A DNA stretch of 64,000 bases. Origin: Meiothermus cerbereus DSM 11376. Its GTDB lineage: Bacteria; Deinococcota; Deinococci; Deinococcales; Thermaceae. Shown here in pieces: positions 7,907-14,755 of the stretch. The position numbers were made by a program, and so were the translations under genes. Below the pieces are notes generated by a model. It had not been told where the DNA came from, made no database searches, and saw only the letters and a program-made list of their open reading frames with translations. The DNA is taken from positions 17,036 to 81,035 of the forward strand of contig NZ_JHVI01000020.1 of assembly GCF_000620065.1 (NCBI RefSeq), given 5' to 3'. Position 1 is the stretch's first letter; each line of letters starts with the position of its first letter.

Positions 7907-9364
7907 TTAGTCACTCGCGACGACCTCTGGCTGGGCCTGGTTTTGCCAGCCTAGATACGCCCGGATGCGCTGTTTGTAAGGCTCCTTGTCGTAGACCGAG
8001 TAAAGGGTCTGGTACATGCGCACCGGGTCGCCGAAGAAGAAGCGCTCGTAGAGGGTCTGGCGTGCGCCGAAGCCGCTCATGGTCATGTCCCAGGCCAGCC
8101 GGAAGAGCTGTACCCGCTCGCGTGCGGGCAGGGTGGCCGACTGCAAGAACTTTTCCAGGTGTGGCCCGACGGGCGAGTCAAAGTCGGCCTCGGAGGGTAG
8201 GGTGATCATTCCGGAAGCACCAATCTGCTGAACAATCTCGTTGATGCGCGGGTAGAGCCGGGGATAGAGGTTGCGGGCCCCATCAATGGCCCCGCGGTCG
8301 GGGCAGAATAGGCCGTATTTGTTGGGTTTTGCGTCCCGCTCGGCCCTGGCCCAGAAACCCTTCATGGCCTCGAGGTACACGATCACCTCGGCGATTTTTT
8401 CCTGCACGTGGGGGAAGGTATCGGCCCCGATGGTCTCGCCTATGAGCGAGACCAGACCCAAAAAGGCCTCGGTCTTGGCGTTTTTGAGCACCACCACCTG
8501 GTGGGCCATGTGCATCAGGGCCCCGGTCTCGGCATAGGCGGTGTTGCAGCGCTGTAGGTCTTTGTAGATGAAGACCCGCTCCCACGGTACAAATACGTCG
8601 TCAAACACCGTCAGGCAGTCCATCTCCTCCAGCCGGCTGCTCAAGGGGTAGTCGAAGCTCGAGTCCCCCACGGCCATGCTCTCGCGGCTGATGAAATGGA
8701 GGCCGGGGGTGTTGGTAGGGATGGCGAAGGCGATGGCATACTTGTCGGCCCCCGGGCCTTCCTTAAGGAGGGTGGAGGGGAAGACCAGCAGTTCGTCGGC
8801 GGTGGGCAGGGTAGAAAGCATCCGGGCCCCCCGCACCACGATGCCTTTTTCGTTCTCGCTCACTACCCCCAGGGGGATGTAGGGGTCGGGCTGCTCGAGG
8901 TTGCTTTTGGCCCGGTTGACCTGGGGGTTGGTGAGGCAGTGGGTGGTGGCGAGGTCCTTTTCGCGCACGTGCTGCACGTAGCGCCGCACGTTGTCGGCAT
9001 AGGGGCCAAAAAACTCGGCGCTCTCTTGGAAGGCCATCAACACGGCGTTGAGGTAGTCCGGGCTGCGGCCCATCATGCCCAGGTGGGCGTCGGCCCAGAG
9101 CTTGTAGGCCGCGCTGCGCCGGGCCAGGTCTTCTTTGCTTTTGGCCGGCAGCAGGCTCATGGCGTAGCGCTGACCATTCTGCTCATAGGTCAGGGTATCG
9201 CGGTAGCGCGGGTCGTGCTGCATGTCGTACATCTGCGCCAGCGCGTGGACAATGCCCCTAAAGACCGGGTGGGCGGTGGGGTCTTCGACCTTCTGGCCTT
9301 TGTACCAGAGGTTGGGCGGGTTTTCCTTCAGGGCCTGTAGGTATTCCTTGCCGGTTCTAGCCAT
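7907..9364 (-). CDS. hpaB: 4-hydroxyphenylacetate 3-monooxygenase, oxygenase component
   Basis: FADH2-dependent oxygenase that ortho-hydroxylates 4-hydroxyphenylacetate to 3,4-dihydroxyphenylacetate; 485 residues, the usual length. The substrate residues known from the Thermus thermophilus structure are all present at the same numbers: Arg100 and Tyr104 (GMMGRSPDYLNAV) and His142 (ATTHCLTNPQ). GGAGG ends 5 nt before the ATG and overlaps the end of hpaE, consistent with one operon. Confidence 0.95.
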   Translation of the reverse strand: MARTGKEYLQALKENPPNLWYKGQKVEDPTAHPVFRGIVHALAQMYDMQHDPRYRDTLTYEQNGQRYAMSLLPAKSKEDLARRSAAYKLWADAHLGMMGRSPDYLNAVLMAFQESAEFFGPYADNVRRYVQHVREKDLATTHCLTNPQVNRAKSNLEQPDPYIPLGVVSENEKGIVVRGARMLSTLPTADELLVFPSTLLKEGPGADKYAIAFAIPTNTPGLHFISRESMAVGDSSFDYPLSSRLEEMDCLTVFDDVFVPWERVFIYKDLQRCNTAYAETGALMHMAHQVVVLKNAKTEAFLGLVSLIGETIGADTFPHVQEKIAEVIVYLEAMKGFWARAERDAKPNKYGLFCPDRGAIDGARNLYPRLYPRINEIVQQIGASGMITLPSEADFDSPVGPHLEKFLQSATLPARERVQLFRLAWDMTMSGFGARQTLYERFFFGDPVRMYQTLYSVYDKEPYKQRIRAYLGWQNQAQPEVVASD

Positions 9365-9375
9365 GGCTGCCTCCT

Positions 9376-10893
9376 TTACCTGCCAAATTTGGGAATCGGA
9401 TGCTCGATGAGCGGCACCGCGATATGCTTCAGCTCGGTGTAGAACTCCAGGCTGTGCTCGCCGCCCTCGCGGTGGGTTCCGCTCATCTTGACCCCGCCGA
9501 AGGGGGTGGGCAGGTGCCGCACGTTGTGCGAGTTAATCCAGGTCATGCCCGCTTCCAGGTGCAAGGCCATGCGGTGGGCCCGCGCCACGTCCCGGGTCCA
9601 GACGTAAGAGGCCAGGCCATATTTGGAGTCGTTGGCTTTTTGCAGCGCGTCGGCTTCGTCCTTGAAGGGGATGACGGTCAGAATGGGGCCAAAAATCTCT
9701 TCCTGGGCGATGCGGTGGTGGTTTTCCGCCACAAACAGGCCAGGCCGAACGTAGTTGCCCTCGGTGCCTACCCGCTCGCCGCCGAAGATGTGCTGGGACT
9801 CCTGCTTGCCAATCTCCACATAGCCCAGCACGCGCTTTAGGTGCTCGGGGTGAATAAGGGGCCCCACCTCGGTCTCAGGGTCAAGGGGGTGTCCCACCCT
9901 GACCCTGGCGGCCCGCTCGGCCAGGCGACTTACAAAAGCCTCAAAGATGCTTTCCTGCACCAGCGCGCGGGAGTTAGCGGTGCAGCGCTCGCCGTTGAAG
10001 CTGTAAATCTGGAACACCGTGGCGTCCAGGGCCCGCTCGAGGTCGGCGTCTTCGAAGATGATGGCGGGGGACTTGCCCCCGAGCTCGAGGGAAAGCCGCT
10101 TGAGGTGCTCTGCACTGTTTCGCGTAATGATGCTGCCGGTGGTGGTCTCGCCGGTGAAGGCAATCAGGGGAATATCCGGGTGCCGCACCACGGCATCGCC
10201 GGCCTCCTCGCCGAAGCCCTGCACCACATTGAACACCCCTGGGGGCAGGTCGGCTTCCTGAATAATTTCGGCCAGCTTCCAGGCGGTGAGGGGCGACCAC
10301 TCGGCGGGCTTCAAGACCACCGTGTTGCCAAAGGCCAGGGCCGGGGCAATGCGCCAGGTGGAGAGCATCATGGGGGCATTCCAGGGGGTGATGATGCCGC
10401 AAACCCCCACCGGAACCCGGATGCTGTAATTGAGCCACTCGCCGTCCACCGGGTAGCTTCGCCCGTCCATTGAGCGCTCGGCGTACTCGGCATAAAAGCT
10501 AAAGTTCTCGGCGGCCCGGGCCACCTGGGCCCGCACAATCCGCAGGGCCTGCCCGGCGTCCAGGCACTCCATCACGGCCAGTTCGTCGCCGTGTTTCTCC
10601 AGCACCTCGGCGATCTTCAAGAGGTACTTCTTGCGGGCTTTGGCGCTTAGCCTCCACTTGGCGAAAGCGGCCTTGGCGGCCTTAGCAGCCTTGTCCACGT
10701 CCTCGGCGTGGCCTTTGTAGGCCCTGGCCAGCACCTGGTTGTTGGAGGGCTCGAGGCTTTCGAACAACTCGCCCCGCACCCCCGCCACAAACTTTCCGCT
10801 GATAAAGTGCATCACCGTACTTTTGGCAATTTTCTGCCGTACCAGAGCGATGAACTCCGGTCTGATGGCTTGGGCTTTCTCGAAAGCTTTCAC
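9376..10893 (-). CDS. hpaE: 5-carboxymethyl-2-hydroxymuconate semialdehyde dehydrogenase
   Basis: NAD-dependent aldehyde dehydrogenase, 505 residues, oxidising the HpaD product to 5-carboxymethyl-2-hydroxymuconate. Catalytic residues are visible: Asn172 (ITPWNAPM), general base Glu270 (LSLELGGKSP) and nucleophile Cys304 (NGERCTANSR). The start is GTG with GGGGAG 6 nt upstream, and it begins 2 nt after the stop of a tiny upstream reading frame. The path to hpaG upstream is broken by a gene pair on the other strand, so this half of the operon may need its own promoter near 11 kb. Confidence 0.93.
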   Translation of the reverse strand: MKAFEKAQAIRPEFIALVRQKIAKSTVMHFISGKFVAGVRGELFESLEPSNNQVLARAYKGHAEDVDKAAKAAKAAFAKWRLSAKARKKYLLKIAEVLEKHGDELAVMECLDAGQALRIVRAQVARAAENFSFYAEYAERSMDGRSYPVDGEWLNYSIRVPVGVCGIITPWNAPMMLSTWRIAPALAFGNTVVLKPAEWSPLTAWKLAEIIQEADLPPGVFNVVQGFGEEAGDAVVRHPDIPLIAFTGETTTGSIITRNSAEHLKRLSLELGGKSPAIIFEDADLERALDATVFQIYSFNGERCTANSRALVQESIFEAFVSRLAERAARVRVGHPLDPETEVGPLIHPEHLKRVLGYVEIGKQESQHIFGGERVGTEGNYVRPGLFVAENHHRIAQEEIFGPILTVIPFKDEADALQKANDSKYGLASYVWTRDVARAHRMALHLEAGMTWINSHNVRHLPTPFGGVKMSGTHREGGEHSLEFYTELKHIAVPLIEHPIPKFGR

Positions 10894-10895
10894 GT

Positions 10896-11003
10896 TTACT
10901 CCCCAACGGCTTCACCTGGTTGTGAAAGGCCTTGCACAAAAGCTGCGTAGAACGCCCTGCAAATTGCGAATTGGTAGGCTTTGGCAAAGGTTTCGGTGCT
11001 CAT
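10896..11003 (-). CDS. Putative 35-residue peptide upstream of hpaE
   Basis: ATG at 11003 opens a 35-residue frame (begins MSTETFAKAYQFAICRAFYA) whose TAA ends 2 nt before the hpaE GTG. That tight spacing and the natural-looking composition suggest translation coupled to hpaE. The ATG is 2 nt from a palindrome that also covers the divergent MNT promoter. I do not recognise the peptide; it is too short to be HpaF. It could be a leader, or the remnant of a gene cut when the MNT-HEPN pair arrived. Confidence 0.35.
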   Translation of the reverse strand: MSTETFAKAYQFAICRAFYAAFVQGLSQPGEAVGE

Positions 11004-11005
11004 AG

Positions 11006-11021
11006 TTGTACCTGATACAAT
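11006..11021. promoter_or_regulatory. Divergent control site: palindrome plus -10 of the MNT gene
   Basis: TTGTA and TACAA flank CCTGA (11006-11020), and the right arm is part of a -10 box TACAAT (11016-11021) that ends 6 nt before the MNT ATG. A toxin-antitoxin complex bound here would shut off its own leaderless transcript and could also affect the divergent small frame and hpaE. No good -35 is seen. Confidence 0.4.
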
Positions 11022-11027
11022 GAGGTT

Positions 11028-11321
11028 ATGGCTGTGGTGCTGCCTGACCTGGTTGCCAAGCGCGAGGCGATTCTCGAGCTTGCACGTAAGCATGGCGCTT
11101 CAGAGGTACGCGTTATTGGGTCGGTGGCACGTGGAGAGGCTGACGAGCGCAGCGATATCGATTTTCTAGTTCGTCTCGAGTCGGGCCGAAGCCTTTGGGA
11201 TTTGGGCGGATTAATTGCTGACCTCGAGGATTTACTGGGTTGTAAAGTAGATGTCGTGCCAGAGGACTGGCTACGCCCACAAGTGCGAGAGCGAGCATTA
11301 GAAGATGCAAGACCGATATGA
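11028..11321 (+). CDS. mntA: MNT-type minimal nucleotidyltransferase (antitoxin)
   Basis: 97-residue minimal nucleotidyltransferase. The family motif GSVARGEADERSDIDFLV is complete: Gly31-Ser32, then Asp43 and Asp45, with a third acidic residue Asp75 (CKVDVVPED). In characterised MntA-HepT pairs this enzyme AMPylates the HEPN toxin and neutralises it. The stop overlaps the next start as ATGA, so the two proteins are made together. It lies on the strand opposite to the surrounding hpa genes. A -10 box ending 6 nt upstream suggests a leaderless message. Confidence 0.9.
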   Translation: MAVVLPDLVAKREAILELARKHGASEVRVIGSVARGEADERSDIDFLVRLESGRSLWDLGGLIADLEDLLGCKVDVVPEDWLRPQVRERALEDARPI

Positions 11322-11656
11322 GGGATGATCGTCTGCGGTATCAGGATGTACTGGATGCAGTTGGTCAGATTCGCAAATATGCCTCGGTCAGTCAAGAGAC
11401 CTTTTTTGCCGATGAGATGCTGCAGGTCTGGGTGATTCACCATTTGCAAATCGTGGGCGAAGCCTTGGCCGGCTTGTCTGAGATGGAACGTGCCAACAAT
11501 GAGAGCTGGGCCAGGCCGGTTATTGCTACCCGCAACGTGCTGGTGCACCGATACTTTAAGGTGAAGCCGGAAGTGATCTGGAACATTGTCAAGAATCACC
11601 TTGACGACCTCGAGGCTCAAGTTCGGGCCGCGATGGCCAAGCTGCCACCAGAATAG
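11318..11656 (+). CDS. hepT: HEPN-domain toxin, HepT family
   Basis: 112-residue all-helical HEPN protein. It carries the RX4HXY motif at residues 72-79 (RNVLVHRY): Arg72 and His77 are the predicted RNase residues, and Tyr79 is the position modified in studied HepT proteins. DUF86-type features (DEMLQVWVIHHLQIVGEAL) precede it. The pair with the MNT protein is complete and appears intact. It ends 2 bp before the hpaG stop on the other strand, so the two transcripts converge with no room for a terminator. Confidence 0.9.
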   Translation: MRDDRLRYQDVLDAVGQIRKYASVSQETFFADEMLQVWVIHHLQIVGEALAGLSEMERANNESWARPVIATRNVLVHRYFKVKPEVIWNIVKNHLDDLEAQVRAAMAKLPPE

Positions 11657-11658
11657 AC

Positions 11659-12453
11659 TCATAACACTAAACTCCTATCGCCCTCTTCAGAGATTAGTGG
11701 CTCGGCTTCCTCGGTCTCCCACTCGATGGGGTTTTCCAGCGCGCCCAGCCCCTCGATTTCCATCCGCATCACGTCGCCTGGATGTACCTGGGAGATGCCC
11801 TTGGGGGTCCCGGTCAGGAGGACGTCGCCTGGCTCCAGGGTCATGAAGCGGCTGATAAACTCGATGATCTCCGGAATCGAGAAAATCATGCCCTGGGTGC
11901 TGGCCTCCTGGCGCAGCTCATTGTTGACGTAAGCCCGCATCTTCAGGTTGTGGGGTTCGGGAACCTCGTCGGCGGTAACGTAATAAGGCCCCAGCGGGCC
12001 AAAGGTATCCCAGCCCTTGCCCCGGATGGGCGGGCGGAAGGTGTTGGTGACGTAGTCCCGCACCACCAGGTCGTTGGCGATGGTGTAGCCGCCCACGTAG
12101 TCCAGGGCGTCTTTGGCCTTAACCCGGCGGGCATGGCGCCCCATAATCACGGCCAGCTCGCACTCGAAGTGCATGAAGCGGGCCCCCTGGGGGTAGATCA
12201 CCGTGCCCTTATGGGGCAGCAGGCTGGTGTTGGGCTTCCAGAACAAAGCCGGTTCGCTGGGGCGCTTGAGGCCAAATTCGTCGGCGTGCTCGGCAAAGTT
12301 GAGCGCCAGGGCCATCACTTTTCCGGGCTGTACCGGTAGCAGCCACTGTACCGCCTCGGGGTGGTGGGCTTCACCGGCATGGTCTACCAGCATGCCGTCC
12401 TGCAAACGCCCTTGCAGAAGGCGGCCTTGGGAGAGAAAACGGGCGAGTTTCAT
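11659..12453 (-). CDS. hpaG: HpaG-type fumarylacetoacetate hydrolase family enzyme
   Basis: 264-residue FAH-family protein; in the homoprotocatechuate pathway HpaG decarboxylates 5-oxopent-3-ene-1,2,5-tricarboxylate and isomerises the product. Metal ligands are Glu97 and Glu99 (HFECELAVIMG) and Asp128 (NDLVVRDY); GDVLLTGTPKGI is the family motif. It has a single FAH domain, whereas E. coli HpaG is a tandem duplication, so a second copy or broader activity would be needed. The last ~15 residues are acidic and extend past the usual end; the stop lies 2 bp from the convergent hepT gene. It starts 6 bp after the aldolase gene. Confidence 0.87.
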   Translation of the reverse strand: MKLARFLSQGRLLQGRLQDGMLVDHAGEAHHPEAVQWLLPVQPGKVMALALNFAEHADEFGLKRPSEPALFWKPNTSLLPHKGTVIYPQGARFMHFECELAVIMGRHARRVKAKDALDYVGGYTIANDLVVRDYVTNTFRPPIRGKGWDTFGPLGPYYVTADEVPEPHNLKMRAYVNNELRQEASTQGMIFSIPEIIEFISRFMTLEPGDVLLTGTPKGISQVHPGDVMRMEIEGLGALENPIEWETEEAEPLISEEGDRSLVL

Positions 12454-12459
12454 AGTGTG

Positions 12460-13401
12460 CTAGACATACTGCTTTCCAGAGGGGTCGGGAAGCACGGGCG
12501 GGTGTCCTTCCTTGGCAGGAATCAGGCCATACGACTCGGCCATGCGGCGCAACCGGGCCTCGATCTCGGGGGTGGTGGGGCCCAGGGGTTCGCGCCACTC
12601 CTTCTGGCACAGGCCCATCCAGGACAACACGGTTTTGAGGGGGATGGGGTTGGTGTCCCAGAAGACTGCGTCGTTGGCCTCGAGGCCGTAGTAGTGGAGC
12701 TCGAGGGCCTCCTTATAGCGGCCCTCCAGGGTGAGCTGGCACATCTGAGCGGTTTCCTTGGGCAGCCAGTTGGCCGTAGCGGCGATGGTCCCCACCGCCC
12801 CCACGCACATCATGGGGAAGGTCAGGGCCTCGAGGCCGCAGTACACGCTAAAGTCCCGCCCCACCCGGCGCAAAAGCTCCGAAACATACTCCACGTCCTT
12901 GGAGGAGTGCTTGAGGCCCACTACGTTTTTGAAATCCCGCCGCAGGCGGGCCACTGTCTCGACCTTGATCTCGATGCCGGCCCGGCCCGGAATGTTGTAG
13001 AGCACGATGGGCATCTGGGGCACGGCCTGGGCCACCTGACCAAAAAAGCGGTAGAGCCCTTCCTGGTTGGGCTTGATGTAGTAGGGGGTGATGACCAACG
13101 CACCCTGCGCCCCCATCTTGTAGGCTGCGGTGGTGATGTCCAGGGTCTCGTCGAGGCGCAGGGTTCCGGTGCCAGCCAAGAGGGGTACGCGCCCCCGGAT
13201 GAAGCGCAGCGCCAGCTCAATCAGGTACTTGCGCTCCTCCACGCTCAAAGTACCGGGCTCGCCGGTGGTACCGCCCACGCTCAGGGCGTGGGAGCCGGCC
13301 TCAATCTGCCGCTCGATGAGCCGCTCGAACGCGGCCTCGTCGATTACACCGTTTCTAAACGGTGTTACCAGGGGTACGATGCTGCCTTTGAACTCGACCA
13401 T
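12460..13401 (-). CDS. DapA-family aldolase of the homoprotocatechuate operon
   Basis: Class I aldolase of the dihydrodipicolinate synthase/N-acetylneuraminate lyase family, 313 residues. The Schiff-base lysine is Lys164 (VGLKHSS) and the partner tyrosine Tyr135 (VLYNIPGRAG); the GGTTGE loop is at 43-48. Placed first in the hpa operon, it most likely does the last step, cleavage of 2,4-dihydroxyhept-2-enedioate to pyruvate and succinate semialdehyde, normally done by the unrelated HpaI. A true lysine-biosynthetic DapA is less likely because of context and the extended C-terminus. AAAGGAG sits 5 nt before the ATG. Confidence 0.85.
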   Translation of the reverse strand: MVEFKGSIVPLVTPFRNGVIDEAAFERLIERQIEAGSHALSVGGTTGEPGTLSVEERKYLIELALRFIRGRVPLLAGTGTLRLDETLDITTAAYKMGAQGALVITPYYIKPNQEGLYRFFGQVAQAVPQMPIVLYNIPGRAGIEIKVETVARLRRDFKNVVGLKHSSKDVEYVSELLRRVGRDFSVYCGLEALTFPMMCVGAVGTIAATANWLPKETAQMCQLTLEGRYKEALELHYYGLEANDAVFWDTNPIPLKTVLSWMGLCQKEWREPLGPTTPEIEARLRRMAESYGLIPAKEGHPPVLPDPSGKQYV

Positions 13402-13470
13402 TGCACTCCTTTATGGATATGTAGCCCAGGTTGCTTACTGCCCGACTTCAGATAGTTAATATGTTAAGTA

Positions 13471-13487
13471 AAACTATAGCATAGTTT
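13471..13487. promoter_or_regulatory. Palindromic operator between the hpa operon and hpaR
   Basis: AAACTAT and ATAGTTT flank AGC, a perfect 7-bp inverted repeat in the divergent intergenic region. It overlaps the probable -35 of hpaR and lies 70 bp upstream of the aldolase gene. An imperfect AGTTAA/TTAAGT pair is just beside it (13454-13469). MarR-family regulators such as HpaR bind palindromes of this size, so this is the likely autoregulatory and operon-control site. Confidence 0.6.
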
Positions 13488-13512
13488 GCAAGCCCCGGTA
13501 CACCGGTACAAT
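13485..13512 (+). promoter_or_regulatory. Promoter of hpaR
   Basis: TTTGCA (13485-13490), a 16-bp spacer and TACAAT (13507-13512). The predicted start of transcription is about 10 nt before the ATG at 13530, which leaves no room for a ribosome binding site and none is seen. Confidence 0.55.
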
Positions 13513-13529
13513 TGTCCCTTCCAACGATT

Positions 13530-14003
13530 ATGGCCACGATTCTTCCCCCAGACCCCTCCACCCGACTGCTGCGCGACCTCACACACTCGCTGCCGATGGC
13601 CCTGTTGCGTACCCGCGAGGCGGTGGTGCAGCGCTTTCGCTCCGTGCTCAGCCGCCACGGTCTGACCGAGCAACAGTGGCGCATCCTGCGGGCGCTGGAT
13701 GGGCGCGATGGACTCGAGGTATCCCTCCTGGCCGAGCAATGCCGGATTCTACTGCCCAGCATGACCGGCATTTTGAAGCGTATGGAAAGCCGGGGTCTGG
13801 TTCGGCGGGATGCCAACCAGGCCGATGGTCGCAGCACGCTGGTGCGCCTTACCGAGGCATCGCAGGCCCTGGTAGAGGGGATCAAGCCCGAGGTGGTAGA
13901 GGTTTATAAAGAGATCGAGCGCATCCTGGGTAAACGCAAGCTCGAGCAGCTCTACGCCCTGCTGGAAAAGCTCGAGGCGGGTCTGCTCGAGGGCCAGCGC
14001 TAA
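13530..14003 (+). CDS. hpaR: MarR-family regulator HpaR
   Basis: 157-residue winged-helix regulator. LTEQQWRILRAL and the recognition region LAEQCRILLPSMTGILKRME followed by the wing RRDANQADGRSTLVRLT define the MarR fold; SLPMALLRTREAVVQRFR near the N-terminus is typical of the HpaR subgroup. It probably represses the divergent hpa operon and is released by the aromatic substrate. A TTG 18 nt upstream (13512) is also open, but it falls within the -10 box, so the ATG is chosen. Confidence 0.9.
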   Translation: MATILPPDPSTRLLRDLTHSLPMALLRTREAVVQRFRSVLSRHGLTEQQWRILRALDGRDGLEVSLLAEQCRILLPSMTGILKRMESRGLVRRDANQADGRSTLVRLTEASQALVEGIKPEVVEVYKEIERILGKRKLEQLYALLEKLEAGLLEGQR

Positions 14004-14012
14004 CTGCGGCCC

Positions 14013-14588
14013 CTAAGACTGTGAAGTGAAGGCCAAGAGCCAGGCTTCATCGCGTGGCGGCTGGAACTCTCCCTTTAGCATGCCAAACAGGTGCACATCC
14101 TCTTTGATGCCCTGCCGGGTTTCGTGCTGGCGCAAAACCCCTTCCCGCTTGAAGCCCAGTTTCTCTACCAGGCCCAGCATCCGGCTGTTGGAGCTGTGGA
14201 CTTCGGCGGTGATGCGCTCCAGGCCCAGCTCGCTAAAGCCGTGCTCGAGCATCTGTAAGCCAGCAGCATACCCCACCCCCTGCCCCCGGTGGGTTTCGTC
14301 GCCGATGGCAATACGCAGGCGGGCCCGTTTTTCCAAGGGGTTGAGTTCGCGCAGATCCACAAACCCCACCAGATGGCCTTCGGGGTGCTCGGGGGTCGCG
14401 ACCACGATGCCCTTGCGCACCAGGTCTACGGGGGGGTTGTTGAGCAGCCGCACGAACCAGTCCTGCAACTGTTCGGCGGGGAGACCCACCGGCCAGCCGT
14501 TGGCCAGGCAAAAAGCCTCGTCGCGGCTCCACTCGAGCACACGCGGCAGGTCGCTCATGACCAGGGGGCGCAGGTGCACTTCTAGCAT
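14013..14588 (-). CDS. GNAT-family N-acetyltransferase (RimJ/RimL-like)
   Basis: 191-residue acetyl-CoA-dependent N-acetyltransferase. The cofactor loop is RGQGVGYA, preceded by the strand ARLRIAIGDETH and followed by LGLERITAEVHSSNSRMLGL and VEKLGFKREGVLRQHE, the order seen in RimJ/RimL and SpeG-like enzymes. The substrate is unknown; a protein N-terminus, an amine or an antibiotic are possibilities. AGAGGA precedes the ATG by about 3 nt. It converges on hpaR with a 9-bp gap. Confidence 0.85.
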   Translation of the reverse strand: MLEVHLRPLVMSDLPRVLEWSRDEAFCLANGWPVGLPAEQLQDWFVRLLNNPPVDLVRKGIVVATPEHPEGHLVGFVDLRELNPLEKRARLRIAIGDETHRGQGVGYAAGLQMLEHGFSELGLERITAEVHSSNSRMLGLVEKLGFKREGVLRQHETRQGIKEDVHLFGMLKGEFQPPRDEAWLLAFTSQS

Positions 14589-14717
14589 AGTTCCTCTACC
14601 TTACACTGCCCGGCGTCGTTCTAGGGTGAACCTTACCAGTATTTACGCCAAGTCCCGTGGTTTTATGTTGAGGTTACGCCAATTCTAGCTTTTTAGAAAC
14701 GCCACCCGAAAGCGGCT

Positions 14718-14746
14718 TTGACCTTTGGCCCAGCCCGCGCTAGGCT
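14718..14746 (+). promoter_or_regulatory. Promoter of the ABC-F gene
   Basis: TTGACC (14718-14723), exactly 17 bp, then TAGGCT (14741-14746). Transcription should begin at 14753-14756, that is, at or within 3 nt of the GTG start codon, so the mRNA is probably leaderless. The rest of the gap from 14589 shows no other feature. Confidence 0.65.
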
Positions 14747-14755
14747 TGAGGGGTT

